A stretch of DNA of 64,000 nt from Tenuifilum thalassicum (GTDB lineage Bacteria > Bacteroidota > Bacteroidia > Bacteroidales > Tenuifilaceae), in NCBI RefSeq assembly GCF_013265555.1, contig NZ_CP041345.1, positions 2,650,581-2,714,580 of the forward strand. Direction: 5' to 3'. Positions 36,844-46,595 of this stretch are shown in pieces (within the stretch, counting starts at the first letter, position 1; each line of letters begins with the position of its first letter). The position numbers and the translations under genes are program-made. Under the pieces are notes generated by a model that made no database searches, was not told the origin of the DNA, and saw only the letters and a list, made by a program, of their open reading frames with translations.

Positions 36844-37131
36844 ATGACAAAGGCTGATATTGTAAACGAGATTTCCAAGAGCACTGGAATCGAGAAAGTG
36901 GCAGTTCAAAAAACTGTTGAAGCTTTTATGGAGGTTGTAAAGGACTCTCTTGTAAAGGAGAAGAATGTTTACCTCAGAGGCTTTGGTAGTTTTATTGTTA
37001 AAAAGCGTGCCAAGAAGACCGCTCGTAACATTTCAAAGAACACTACCATCATTATTCCTGAGCACTTTATTCCTGCTTTCAAGCCTTCAAAATCGTTCGT
37101 GAACAAGGTTAAGACTCACGTTAAGAAATAA
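36844..37131 (+). CDS. HU-family DNA-binding protein
   Basis: 95 aa, a normal HU/IHF length. MTKADIVNEISKSTGIEKVA and FMEVVKDSLVKEKNVYLRGF form the dimer helices and the GFGSF turn; the arm has RNISKNTTIIIPEHFIPAFKPSK where most HU proteins carry RNPxT, so the DNA-contact Pro of the arm tip is not in the usual sequence. Nucleoid organisation is the expected role. It is followed 30 bp later by a 30-residue basic protein and then by RNase G. Confidence 0.92.
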   Translation: MTKADIVNEISKSTGIEKVAVQKTVEAFMEVVKDSLVKEKNVYLRGFGSFIVKKRAKKTARNISKNTTIIIPEHFIPAFKPSKSFVNKVKTHVKK

Positions 37132-37161
37132 TTTATTTACTAACCATCAAATTTTACAGCT

Positions 37162-37254
37162 ATGCCAAGCGGAAAGAAGAGAAAGAGGCATAAAATGGCC
37201 ACCCACAAGCGTAAAAAACGTTTACGTAAAAATCGTCACAAGAAGAAGAAATAG
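37162..37254 (+). CDS. 30-residue basic AURKAIP1/COX24-like ribosome-associated protein
   Basis: ORF of 30 codons starting MPSGKKRKRHKMATHKRKK, followed by RLRKNRHKKKK: 19 of 30 residues are Lys, Arg or His. The pattern K-R-x-x-K-M-x-x-H-K-R-K-K-R-x-R-K-x-R matches the AURKAIP1/COX24 domain (mitochondrial mS38; mycobacterial bS22), a short helix that sits in ribosomal RNA. Inferred role: small ribosomal-subunit protein. The start ATG lies 30 bp after the HU stop, so HU and this gene likely share a transcript. Too short to be called by most gene finders. Confidence 0.78.
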   Translation: MPSGKKRKRHKMATHKRKKRLRKNRHKKKK

Positions 37255-37288
37255 CATATCATCTTGCTAATGAGAAAATTGCAAACAT

Positions 37289-37330
37289 CAACCTAAAGTA
37301 CAATCGTACTTTAGGTTGTGTTGTTTAATT
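37289..37330 (+). terminator. 13-bp perfect hairpin before rng
   Basis: CAACCTAAAGTAC pairs fully with GTACTTTAGGTTG around the tetraloop AATC, followed by TGTTGTTTAATT. It may terminate the HU-COX24 transcript, but the T tract is interrupted and the hairpin is only 37 bp before the rng GTG start, so it could be a leader structure of RNase G mRNA. Confidence 0.55.
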
Positions 37331-37355
37331 ACTTTAATTAAAAACGTATAAAGAA

Positions 37356-38906
37356 GTGAATACCGAGTTAATAATTGATGTTCGTGAAACTGAGGTTGCC
37401 ATTGCCTTGCTTGAGGACAAGCAGCTTGTTGAGCTCAACAAGGAGCAGAGCAACGTTCAGTTCTCGGTTGGCGACATCTATCTCGGTAAGGTAAAAAAGA
37501 TTATGCCCGGGCTAAATGCAGCCTTTGTAGATGTCGGCTACGAAAAGGATGCATTTCTTCACTATTTAGACCTTGGGCCCCAATTCAACACGCTCCAGAA
37601 ATATGTAAAGGAACACTACTCACGAAAAAGCAGGCCAGTTCCTTTATCAAAATTCAACCTGCTGCCCGATATTGAAAAGGGAGGCAAAATAACCGATGTA
37701 CTAACCTCAGGACAACCCGTAATGGTCCAAATTGCTAAGGAGCCTATTTCAACTAAAGGACCAAGGTTAACATCGGAAATTTCTATTGCAGGACGAAATC
37801 TTGTGCTGGTTCCATTCAACGACAAGGTTTCGATTTCGCAAAAAATTACCGCTCCCGAAGAGCGGAAACGCCTAAAAAGGCTAATGGAAAGTATTATCCC
37901 CAAGAACTTTGGGGTTATTGTTCGTACCGCAGCCGAAGGTAAAAAGGTGGCCGTTCTGGATGCAGAGCTTCGCAGCTTGATTAAGCGCTGGGAAACTACT
38001 ATTGAAAAGCTAAAAACACCTGGCTATCCCGCATTGCTTACTAGTGAGATTAAACGCACATCAGCGATTTTGAGGGATATGCTTAACGGCTCGTTCAACA
38101 GCATCTACGTAAACGACGAAAATGTTTACCACGAAATTCGAGAGTATATTGAGAGCATTGCCCCTGAGAAGGAAAAAATTGTAAAACTATACAACGGTAA
38201 TGTTCCCATATTTGACCAATTTGGTGTTGAAAAACAGATAAAGTCTTTATTTGGTCGTACCGTTTCCATTAAAAGCGGAGCTTATTTAATTGTGGAACAT
38301 ACCGAAGCTCTACACGTTATTGATGTTAACAGCGGGAATCGCTCTAAATCATCAAACGACCAAGAGACCAATGCTCTTGAAGTAAATCTTGCTGCGGTTG
38401 ATGAAATAGCACGGCAGCTTAGGCTACGCGATATGGGTGGAATAATTGTTGTGGATTTTATTGATATGCACAACAATGAGAATAGGCAAATGGTTTATGA
38501 GCGCATGAAGGAGCTCATGAGCCGCGACCGTGCAAAACATAATATTTTACCCCTCACCAAGTTTGGGCTTATGCAGATTACCCGCCAGCGGGTCCGTCCT
38601 GAAATGCATATCGAAACAAAAGAGGTTTGCCCAGCTTGTAATGGAACAGGTAAAGTGGAAGCAACAATTCTGCTCGACGACCAGATTGAGAATAGGCTTT
38701 CAATGATTTGTAAGGGTAAAAAACAAAAATCTATAACTATTAAGTTACACCCATATATTGCAGCATTTCTTAAAAAGGGGGTTTTATCAAAACGTTTCAA
38801 GTGGGCTTTGAAATACAAATGTGCTATAAATCTTCAGCCCATGTCGTCGTACCATTTTCTGGAGTACCATTTTTTTGACAAACACGATAATGAGATAGAA
38901 TTTTAG
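37356..38906 (+). CDS. rng: Ribonuclease G (RNase E/G family)
   Basis: 516 aa, GTG start. N-terminal S1 RNA-binding region (GDIYLGKVKKIMPGLNAAFV, DAFLHYLDLG), RNase-H-like part, catalytic Asp residues in HVIDVNSG and IVVDFIDM that bind Mg, and the zinc-link CPACNGTGK (CPxC) for dimerisation. Endonuclease that trims 16S rRNA 5' end and decays mRNA, preferring 5'-monophosphate ends. It lacks the long C-terminal scaffold of RNase E. A strong hairpin precedes it and an intrinsic terminator follows. Confidence 0.94.
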   Translation: MNTELIIDVRETEVAIALLEDKQLVELNKEQSNVQFSVGDIYLGKVKKIMPGLNAAFVDVGYEKDAFLHYLDLGPQFNTLQKYVKEHYSRKSRPVPLSKFNLLPDIEKGGKITDVLTSGQPVMVQIAKEPISTKGPRLTSEISIAGRNLVLVPFNDKVSISQKITAPEERKRLKRLMESIIPKNFGVIVRTAAEGKKVAVLDAELRSLIKRWETTIEKLKTPGYPALLTSEIKRTSAILRDMLNGSFNSIYVNDENVYHEIREYIESIAPEKEKIVKLYNGNVPIFDQFGVEKQIKSLFGRTVSIKSGAYLIVEHTEALHVIDVNSGNRSKSSNDQETNALEVNLAAVDEIARQLRLRDMGGIIVVDFIDMHNNENRQMVYERMKELMSRDRAKHNILPLTKFGLMQITRQRVRPEMHIETKEVCPACNGTGKVEATILLDDQIENRLSMICKGKKQKSITIKLHPYIAAFLKKGVLSKRFKWALKYKCAINLQPMSSYHFLEYHFFDKHDNEIEF

Positions 38907-38920
38907 CCAACCTAACATTA

Positions 38921-38944
38921 AGGGTGCCCGTAGGCACCCTTTTT
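38921..38944 (+). terminator. Intrinsic terminator of rng
   Basis: AGGGTGCC and GGCACCCT form a perfect 8-bp stem around CGTA, followed by four T, 14 bp after the rng stop. No T run is present on the other strand. Confidence 0.88.
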
Positions 38945-38945
38945 G

Positions 38946-41207
38946 CTATTCAACCACAATCTCATCGGCAAAGAGCCAAGTGGGAGAGCCTGAGGCAGGA
39001 TGCCAATCGGGGCAAGGCCCTGGATTAATTGCAACTACCTTTATCCACCTAGTTGCAATTGATTTTTTCGCATCGGCTTTAAACCTAAAAATGGTAACTC
39101 CCTCCTGTTTTGGGTTAACAGGGTTATCCTTAAACCCAAAAGGCAAAAAATCTTTTCCATTTGAAGAATGGTAGAACTCCACTCTTTTAGGCAAGAATAT
39201 CCACGAAGGAGTATTCTTTAAGAAACCGACTGAAATTGTTGATACTGTTTGAATGCTTCCTAAATCAACTGTTGCTATAATATCATCGCCTTGAACGGCT
39301 TGCCAAATTCCATCATTGTATTTTTCAGTGCCCAAACGACCGTCGACCAAAGCGTTTAGCCCACCACCTAAATACTTTTCAGCCGGAGAATAAGCTAGTT
39401 CAACTGGTTTGTTTAAACTTTTGGATATGGCAAAAGAGCGTTCGAAAACCTCACCTACCCTTACCCCATTGCTAAAAGCAGCAGCCCTAACAGTGGTGGA
39501 TTGGGTTAAAGAAATTGGTTTACGATACAATGAACTTATAGCAGTTGGCTCATCACCATTAGTAGTATATCTTATATCCAGATTATCCTGACCTTCAAAC
39601 AGTTCCACAACTATCGATTTACCATCATCACCAACTTTCGACTTAAAACTAACTGCCGATTGTTCAAGTCCATATGAAACGCCAAGTGCGTTTAAGCGAT
39701 TATAGTGATAGCGAACACGTTTTAAGAACTCATCATAGTCGCGTTCAACAGGATATGTCCATAATACTTCAGAGATGGCTAGAAAACGTGGAAAAACTTT
39801 TGAATCGACAGTTTCTTGGGGGGCACGCTCGGTCCACATGTTGCATTCGCCACCAAGCACCAAGTCATATCTGGCAGAATCGGCACCTTCAGGAATAGGA
39901 TTAAAGCTGTAAACCTTTTGAAGACTTGTAACCTCAACAGAATAATCGAAATAGCAATGGCTTGTTGGCGAAACAATAACGGGAGCGTTTGCCTTAAGGG
40001 CTTCAGAAGCCCTATCGATTCCGCGCCAAGCCTGTACAATAGCATTATGCGGCCGACCGCCTTCAAGAATTTCATCCCAACCAATTATAGTTTTCCCTTT
40101 CGATTCAAGAAACTTAGAAATCCTACTAATAAAATAACGCTGTAACTCCTCGTAGTTGTCTAATTTCTCTCGATGCAACCTTGCTTGGCATTTGGGGCAA
40201 TTCTCCCATCTATATTTTGGAGCCTCATCGCCGCCTATATGAATGTAAGGCGAAGGGAATAGCTGCACAATCTCAGAAAGCACATCTTGCAAAAAGATAA
40301 AGGTAGAATCGTTACCTGCACAATAAATATCCTTGAAAACGCCCCAGTTTGTTTCAACCTTTAGGGGTTTACCAGTACATGAAAGATGTGGATAAGCCGC
40401 TAACGCTGCAACCGAATGCCCAGGCATCTCAATTTCAGGCACAATCATAACGTGACGCTTAGTGGCGTAGGCAACAATCTCACGAACATCATCCTGTGTG
40501 TAAAAACCGCCGTAAACGGTTCCATCGGCGTTGGTGCGCCATGCCCCTACACTGGTCAGTTTGGGATACTCTTTAATCTCAATCCGCCAGCCCTGGTCTT
40601 CGGTAAGGTGCCAGTGCAAAACATTCATTTTATGGTAGGCCAGCAAGTCGATGTATCGCTTTACAAAATCTTTTTCCATGAAATGCCGACAACAATCGAG
40701 GTTCATGCCTCGCCACGAGAATCGGGGTTTATCAACAATAGCTAAGCAAGGAATACTAATCTTATGGGCATTAAAACTATTACTCTCAAAATCACTCGGA
40801 AATAGCTGTCGCAAAGTTTGAATGGCATAAAAGAATCCCGATGAACGATTTGCCTTAATTATAATTTGCTTTGGTGTAATTTCCAAGATATAGCCTTCGG
40901 TTCCTAAACTATCGGGGCACTCGTCACTAGTGAGAAATATTGAGTTTTGGGATGGAACATTTTGGTCATTTCTGCCCTCAATACAACCTATCCCCTTATC
41001 ATTGAGAAAATCTAAAAGGTATGCAGCGTTTTCTTTAGCAGCACTATCTGTACTATTTGCAAAAACTGTTGTTTTATTGCTTATTGTAAACTTACCTTTC
41101 AGCTCTTTAAGATGAACGGGTTTTGGAATAATGCTCACCTGATTAGGTTGACGACACGATGTAATTGCCACCAGTGCAATGATTGAAAAAAGCAAGTTCC
41201 TCATCAT
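38946..41207 (-). CDS. GH20 beta-N-acetylhexosaminidase, lipoprotein
   Basis: 753 aa. Lipoprotein signal with Cys18 (IIALVAITSC). GH20b N-terminal domain (about 25-150), catalytic barrel from about 152 (FSWRGMNLDCCRHFM) with the Asp327-Glu328 pair in HIGGDEAPKYRW and HWHLTEDQGWRIEI. Then a chitobiase-type C-terminal domain (about 510-595, ...IRYTTNGDEPT) and an F5/8 type C-like module to the end (WLFADEIVVE). Removes terminal GlcNAc/GalNAc. First of two genes with the same C-terminal layout; 8 bp after the GH92 gene on the same strand. Confidence 0.94.
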   Translation of the reverse strand: MMRNLLFSIIALVAITSCRQPNQVSIIPKPVHLKELKGKFTISNKTTVFANSTDSAAKENAAYLLDFLNDKGIGCIEGRNDQNVPSQNSIFLTSDECPDSLGTEGYILEITPKQIIIKANRSSGFFYAIQTLRQLFPSDFESNSFNAHKISIPCLAIVDKPRFSWRGMNLDCCRHFMEKDFVKRYIDLLAYHKMNVLHWHLTEDQGWRIEIKEYPKLTSVGAWRTNADGTVYGGFYTQDDVREIVAYATKRHVMIVPEIEMPGHSVAALAAYPHLSCTGKPLKVETNWGVFKDIYCAGNDSTFIFLQDVLSEIVQLFPSPYIHIGGDEAPKYRWENCPKCQARLHREKLDNYEELQRYFISRISKFLESKGKTIIGWDEILEGGRPHNAIVQAWRGIDRASEALKANAPVIVSPTSHCYFDYSVEVTSLQKVYSFNPIPEGADSARYDLVLGGECNMWTERAPQETVDSKVFPRFLAISEVLWTYPVERDYDEFLKRVRYHYNRLNALGVSYGLEQSAVSFKSKVGDDGKSIVVELFEGQDNLDIRYTTNGDEPTAISSLYRKPISLTQSTTVRAAAFSNGVRVGEVFERSFAISKSLNKPVELAYSPAEKYLGGGLNALVDGRLGTEKYNDGIWQAVQGDDIIATVDLGSIQTVSTISVGFLKNTPSWIFLPKRVEFYHSSNGKDFLPFGFKDNPVNPKQEGVTIFRFKADAKKSIATRWIKVVAINPGPCPDWHPASGSPTWLFADEIVVE

Positions 41208-41215
41208 TCTGCAGT

Positions 41216-44164
41216 TTACTTTATTGTAATCTCATCGATAAAAAGCCACGAAGGCTTACCAGCGCTCTCGTGCCAAGCAGGGAGTGGACCAAATGATTTG
41301 GAAAAAACCTTCACATAACGGGCTACTGCACTTACACTTACAGCAAATTCCTTAATGGTTGGCTCCATTTGATTATCTGGAATATCACTCTTAACCGTTC
41401 CAACATCCGTAAAGCTAACACCATCGGATGATATGGAAAAGCTCACTTGGCGAGGCATCATAATCCAAGGACTGGCATCCTGTAAAAAACCTGCCGATAG
41501 CTGCGTAATCGGTTTCATCTCGCCTAAATCAATAATTGCCTCAAAATCCTGTCCCTGATATCCTTGCCATCCACCGAGTCTGAAATTTTTACTTCCCCTT
41601 ACACCATCAACCAAGCCTAATGCACCTCCAGCAGTGTACAGGGAGCTATATTTCGATTTCAGCTGAACATTAGCAACACTTTTCACCTTTCTGAAAACGC
41701 CCTCAACAATGGGACTTGTTTGCCCATCGGGCAAAATGGCAAAGGCACGAACTTTCTTACTATCGGTTAAAAGCAGCCTATTGCCCTGCATCCATTGGGG
41801 CTGCGACACTGGTTTATCAATGGGCTCTACCGAATAAAACAGTTTTGCTTCGGGCTGAATGCTATTTACAGTAACAACAATTGAATCGGTAAAAGCCTTT
41901 TTATCGGCCTGAATAAAAGGGGCTAACACAATGGGGTAGTCATTTACTGACGAAACTGGTAAATCATCACCATTCACGCCCCACGAAGTATTTGGAACGC
42001 TATCCATAATAAACCGAAGCTCGCCACCATTTGTTATTTCAGAATGGTCAATCCAACTCCTACTTATGGGTGTTCCATTTAGCGTTACACTTTTTATGTA
42101 GATATTTTTATCGCTTACACTATCGGTAATAATGATGAAATGTTTTCCATTTTCAAGTTTAATATCGATTTTTGGGAACATAGGAGAACCTATTGCATAT
42201 TGTGTTGAGCCTGGACAAACAGGGTAAAATCCCATGGCGCTCATGATATACCAAGCACTCATTTGTCCGCAATCCTCATTCCCAATTATTCCATCGGGTT
42301 TGTGGCTGTACATTTCATTCATTATCTTTTTAACTAGCTTCTGGGTTTTCCAAGGTTTGCCCACATAGTTGTAAAGGTAAGCCATGTGGTGGCTTGGCTC
42401 GTTACCATGCGCATACTGACCTATAAGGCCCGTTATATCGGCTTGATTTCGGCCCGCTAGTTCCGAGGGAGCATTGAAAAGCTCATCAAGCTTTGCCTCG
42501 AGCATCTCCTTACCACCATGCAGGTTAATTAGCCCTTGAATATCGTGAGGAACATAAAAGCTATACTGCCAGCTGTTGGCCTCGGTAAAGTTTTGGTCTA
42601 CTTCGGCCGGATTAAAATCAATTTTAAAGCCACCATTTATTCTTGGACGCATTAAATGAGTTTCGGGGTCAAATAAATTTTTATACGATTGTGCTCGCTT
42701 AATAAATGTTCGATAATCATCGTTCCGTCCTAATCCTTTTGCCATTTGGGCAATACACCAATCGTCGTAGGCATACTCAAGGTTTTTTGAAACCGACTCA
42801 TGCTCCATATCCCCAGGAATGAATCCATATCTTTTATACTGAAAAAGCCCCCTGGCGTTTTGATTTGCACTATGTTTCATCGCTTGGAATGCATACTCCG
42901 CATCAAATCCCCTAATGCCTTTTAACCATGCATCAGCAATAACCGACACTGAGTGATAACCAATCATGCAATTGGTTTCGTTGGCAGCAAGTTCCCAAAC
43001 GGGCAACAATCCGCCATGGCGGTAATGCGATAAAAATGTATTAATGTAATCGGCTGTGCGCTTTGTATCAATAATGGTCATTAATGGATGCCATGCACGA
43101 TAAGTGTCCCAAAGCGAAAAAACAGTGTAAGGTGTAAATCCATTTGCCTGATAGATGTAGTCGTCCATGGCTCTATAGTAACCATCAACATCTGAAAATA
43201 CATTTGGGACTACCATGGCATGATAAAGAGCGGAATAAAAAGTGGTTAGCTGTTCAGTTGTACCACCGACAACTTTTATCTTTGAAAGCTCATTGTTCCA
43301 TAGATTACGTGCTGCATCAACCACACTCTCAAAACTCCATCCTGGTGTTTCCTGCTCAAGATTTTTAAGGGCGCCCTCCTCGCTTACAAACGAGATACCA
43401 ACTTTAACCAGTAAGGTTTTATTTCTAAGTCTAGGAAACTTAACCCATGCCTTAAGCTTTGTTCCATGAACCTCAAGGGTTCCATCGTCGTTATTAGCGG
43501 TGGACATCTCGCCACTTTCATCGGTAAACCTTGGGCCATCGATAAACGGCTCCGAAAACCTTGCCACAAAGTAGATTTTTTGATTAGTAGCCCAGCTCGA
43601 TGAACGACGATAACCAGCTATCTCATTCTTGCCTGTAACTTTTATCCACGATTCAAGTACCTTATCGCGGTGCGCCAAGTCAATTACCAGTGCAGGTTTA
43701 CTTGCCTTGGAGTAGGTATATCGATGAAATCCCACTCGTGGGGTTGCTGTCAATTCAGCCTTTATCTTGAATTTATCGAGAAAAACCGAGTAGTAGCCTG
43801 CCTTTGCAACTTCAGTCTCCTTCCTAAAAGTTGATGAGTACTCCTTGGCATCAAAAATTGGATTTTTCCCCACAACAGGGGCAATAAGTATATCGCAATA
43901 GTCGGCTACTCCAGTTCCGCTAAGATGAGTATGCGAAAAACCATAAATCACATTATCAGTATAATGGTATCCCGAACAGCCATCCCATCCAGAAAGTCGA
44001 GTATCGGGGCTAAGCTGCACCATCCCAAAAGGAACAGTTGCACCAGGATAGGTATGTCCATGAAAATCGGTTCCGATAAACGGATTCACATAATCGGCAG
44101 GGCTCTTCTGAGCAAAAAGAGTGGCAGCCTGCAATAGTAAAGGTACTAGAATATATCTTTTCAT
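41216..44164 (-). CDS. GH92 alpha-mannosidase
   Basis: 982 aa with a Sec signal peptide (ending LFAQ). GH92 signatures: YVNPFIGTDFHGHTYPGATV, SHTHLSGTGVADYCDILIAP, ANETNCMIGYHSVSVIADAW and GNEDCGQMSAWYIMSAMGF, the last carrying the catalytic acid Glu630. GH92 enzymes are Ca-dependent, inverting exo-mannosidases that trim N-glycan or yeast mannan. About 740 aa is usual; the extra C-terminus has a chitobiase-like segment and a discoidin-like module, the same layout as the neighbouring GH20 protein. The three glycosidase genes are on one strand with gaps of 42 and 8 bp. Confidence 0.94.
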   Translation of the reverse strand: MKRYILVPLLLQAATLFAQKSPADYVNPFIGTDFHGHTYPGATVPFGMVQLSPDTRLSGWDGCSGYHYTDNVIYGFSHTHLSGTGVADYCDILIAPVVGKNPIFDAKEYSSTFRKETEVAKAGYYSVFLDKFKIKAELTATPRVGFHRYTYSKASKPALVIDLAHRDKVLESWIKVTGKNEIAGYRRSSSWATNQKIYFVARFSEPFIDGPRFTDESGEMSTANNDDGTLEVHGTKLKAWVKFPRLRNKTLLVKVGISFVSEEGALKNLEQETPGWSFESVVDAARNLWNNELSKIKVVGGTTEQLTTFYSALYHAMVVPNVFSDVDGYYRAMDDYIYQANGFTPYTVFSLWDTYRAWHPLMTIIDTKRTADYINTFLSHYRHGGLLPVWELAANETNCMIGYHSVSVIADAWLKGIRGFDAEYAFQAMKHSANQNARGLFQYKRYGFIPGDMEHESVSKNLEYAYDDWCIAQMAKGLGRNDDYRTFIKRAQSYKNLFDPETHLMRPRINGGFKIDFNPAEVDQNFTEANSWQYSFYVPHDIQGLINLHGGKEMLEAKLDELFNAPSELAGRNQADITGLIGQYAHGNEPSHHMAYLYNYVGKPWKTQKLVKKIMNEMYSHKPDGIIGNEDCGQMSAWYIMSAMGFYPVCPGSTQYAIGSPMFPKIDIKLENGKHFIIITDSVSDKNIYIKSVTLNGTPISRSWIDHSEITNGGELRFIMDSVPNTSWGVNGDDLPVSSVNDYPIVLAPFIQADKKAFTDSIVVTVNSIQPEAKLFYSVEPIDKPVSQPQWMQGNRLLLTDSKKVRAFAILPDGQTSPIVEGVFRKVKSVANVQLKSKYSSLYTAGGALGLVDGVRGSKNFRLGGWQGYQGQDFEAIIDLGEMKPITQLSAGFLQDASPWIMMPRQVSFSISSDGVSFTDVGTVKSDIPDNQMEPTIKEFAVSVSAVARYVKVFSKSFGPLPAWHESAGKPSWLFIDEITIK

Positions 44165-44206
44165 CCTTTTAGTATTTTTTGAAGTTTCATCAAATCTCAG
44201 TGCTGA

Positions 44207-46543
44207 TTATTTAGTGTCTATTTGCATACCTTGCTCCGGTTTCACCTTTTCCCTTAACCGCTGCACCATTTTATCCATCTGCAAAATAGTTTTATGCGGC
44301 ATCCTTGTAAAGTAGTAAACACTCTCAAAATGTTTTTTATTGTCAAAATAGATAGAAATATCCAAATAGATATCATTACGGGTCATCAACTTTCTGTTTA
44401 GTGGCACTTTACCAACCTCTACAGCAACGTTAGGCTTTAGACCTACAGCCCATTTATATTGAGCTATTTGGTTACCATTCACATCTTTGATTAAAGTTGA
44501 GATGCTGGCACTTACAGGATTGATACTATCGGATACTGCTTTAACTACAAGCATGCTGTCCGATAAATATGCACCAGCAATTACAGGTTTATAAAGATTT
44601 TTGACGTAGTGCTGAACTCGTTTCCAATTCCCCTCGTAGTCGACACTCGACCACGATACAACGGGCCAGCAGTCGTTTAGCTGCCAGTAAAGAGTTCCCA
44701 TGCAGTAAGGCGATGATAAGCGCTGAGCCTCAATGGCATGCGCATAACCCTGCGCCTGAAGCATTTGGCTTGACTCAACCCATTCATATAGATTATTAGG
44801 CTTAAATCCTTCGCGCTGTAAGAACTCATTTATGGTCTGATAGCCGACAGGATGTTTTTGATGGCAAAGCAGCTGTGCAGAATCGGGCATGTTTTTGCCA
44901 TCGTTAAACAATTGCATCACATGCACTGAAGGCGCCCCCTGAAATCCATACTCGCTCATAAATCGTGGCACCTTTTGAAGGTATCGCTCAATGGGCTCCC
45001 TACCCCACCATACGCCCCAGTAATGTGAGTCGCCATGAGTCATGCTTTTAGGATTTCCCCAACCAAACATTGGCGATGATGGCCAGTAGCAACGCGTTGA
45101 ATCGTACCTTGCAACTACGCTGGGAAGCAGTTCATGAAAAAGTTGTTGATAACCTCCCCACAACTCATTTGGTGCCTCCACAAAACTGGTCAGCTGATTT
45201 TGCCATCCCCAGTTATGCCATCCCTCATCAACCTCGTTGTTACCGCACCACAATGCTAAACTTGTGTGTTTACGCAACCTTTTTACCTGCTGTATTGCTT
45301 CCTCCCGAACATTAGCCTGGAATACCGAGTCATACGGATACATTGAGCATGCAAACATAAAGTCGTGCCACACAAGAATCCCCTTGCGGGTGCACTCTTC
45401 CATAAAAGCATCGGGAGCATAAACGCCTCCACCCCAAACCCTGAGCATGTTGAAATTGCTTTGAGCGGCCAAATCAGCCATTCTTATCCATGCCGAATCG
45501 GAAATGCTATGAACAAAAAAGTTAGGCGGAATAAGGTTGGCCCCTTTAGCAAACATCGGCCTACCATTGACCTCAAGGTAAAAGGATTGACCTATGCTAT
45601 CGGGTTCCGATACCAACCTAACCGTTCTAATGCCCACCTCGTGGATTTTACTATAAACCAATTCACTATCGGCATAAATCATAATCTTAAACCTGCTCAA
45701 ATTCTGGTTTCCCATTCCATTAGGCCACCAGAGTTTCGGATTATCCACTGTGAATTTTACATCAACTTCATCACCATTAGCACGGATTTTTTTATTGAGA
45801 TAATCCTTGTTGTAATCTAAATCGACAACTTTTATTGTTAGCACATCTGCATTCCCTACCAAATTAAATGATGCCAACATGGTTGCCTGTTGTGGATTTG
45901 CATTAAGGGTAACAAAGGCAATGTTTTCTACTGCCACTTTTGGTTTAATTCGAAGATAAATGGGCTTCCAAATACCACAGGTAACAAATCGGGGACCCCA
46001 ATCCCAACCAAAGTGGTAGGCCGCCTTTCGAACATACGCCCATTCGCCCCCAGGCAAGCGAAAAGGCATCATTGCAGCCAAACTATCAACAACTTTGATT
46101 GACGAATGGAACACTATGCGCAACTCATTACCTCGATTTCGAACGATATTAGTACATGAAACAGCACATCGCCTAAACATATTATTAGCCCGAAGAATCT
46201 TAACAGTGTTTAAAAACACATCGGCATGGGTATCGAGGCCATCAAAAACCAGTTCCAACTCACGGTTGTTAAACGAATCGGGGATATCAAACACACTTCG
46301 ATACTCCCAATCAACACTATCAATCCAGGAAACCTGCATATTATTACAGCCAAGGAATGGATTGGGTATTTTCCCATTGGCAAATAGGTCGGTATGTACG
46401 GAACCAGGGACTTTTGCGGGAAGCCACGTATCTTGAGAATCGAACTGTCGAAACACCCAAGAATCGTTAAGCAAAATCGTTTGCTGCGCAAAAGCAGCAG
46501 CTGAAATCAGTATGGCTATCAGAGATAATGTTATTCTTTTCAC
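44207..46543 (-). CDS. GH2 beta-mannosidase
   Basis: 778 aa with a signal peptide (ending AAAFAQQ). GH2 sugar-binding domain (about 25-190, WLPAKVPGSVHTDLF typical of beta-mannosidases), Ig-like domain, TIM barrel with acid/base Glu437 in WCGNNEVDEGW and nucleophile Glu531 in FMSEYGFQGAPS. Hydrolyses terminal beta-1,4-mannose, such as the Man-beta-GlcNAc core of N-glycans. The C-terminal sandwich domains are shorter than in many homologues (about 850 aa). First gene of the glycosidase run; a palindrome lies 11 bp before its ATG. Confidence 0.93.
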   Translation of the reverse strand: MKRITLSLIAILISAAAFAQQTILLNDSWVFRQFDSQDTWLPAKVPGSVHTDLFANGKIPNPFLGCNNMQVSWIDSVDWEYRSVFDIPDSFNNRELELVFDGLDTHADVFLNTVKILRANNMFRRCAVSCTNIVRNRGNELRIVFHSSIKVVDSLAAMMPFRLPGGEWAYVRKAAYHFGWDWGPRFVTCGIWKPIYLRIKPKVAVENIAFVTLNANPQQATMLASFNLVGNADVLTIKVVDLDYNKDYLNKKIRANGDEVDVKFTVDNPKLWWPNGMGNQNLSRFKIMIYADSELVYSKIHEVGIRTVRLVSEPDSIGQSFYLEVNGRPMFAKGANLIPPNFFVHSISDSAWIRMADLAAQSNFNMLRVWGGGVYAPDAFMEECTRKGILVWHDFMFACSMYPYDSVFQANVREEAIQQVKRLRKHTSLALWCGNNEVDEGWHNWGWQNQLTSFVEAPNELWGGYQQLFHELLPSVVARYDSTRCYWPSSPMFGWGNPKSMTHGDSHYWGVWWGREPIERYLQKVPRFMSEYGFQGAPSVHVMQLFNDGKNMPDSAQLLCHQKHPVGYQTINEFLQREGFKPNNLYEWVESSQMLQAQGYAHAIEAQRLSSPYCMGTLYWQLNDCWPVVSWSSVDYEGNWKRVQHYVKNLYKPVIAGAYLSDSMLVVKAVSDSINPVSASISTLIKDVNGNQIAQYKWAVGLKPNVAVEVGKVPLNRKLMTRNDIYLDISIYFDNKKHFESVYYFTRMPHKTILQMDKMVQRLREKVKPEQGMQIDTK

Positions 46544-46553
46544 CGTTGGTGTG

Positions 46554-46565
46554 TTTTACGTAAAA
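46554..46565. promoter_or_regulatory. Palindrome before the glycosidase run
   Basis: TTTTACGTAAAA is a perfect 12-bp palindrome with a central CG, 10 bp upstream of the GH2 start. The centre fits LacI-family operators, but its sequence differs from the palindrome before the LacI gene, so a different regulator is possible. Confidence 0.35.
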
Positions 46566-46595
46566 TAATGTTTTTCGACTTTTACTTTAACCCTT

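Noticed and set aside
45365-45820. 151-aa plus-strand ORF
   Set aside because: Lies wholly within the GH2 gene, which has all catalytic motifs on the other strand.
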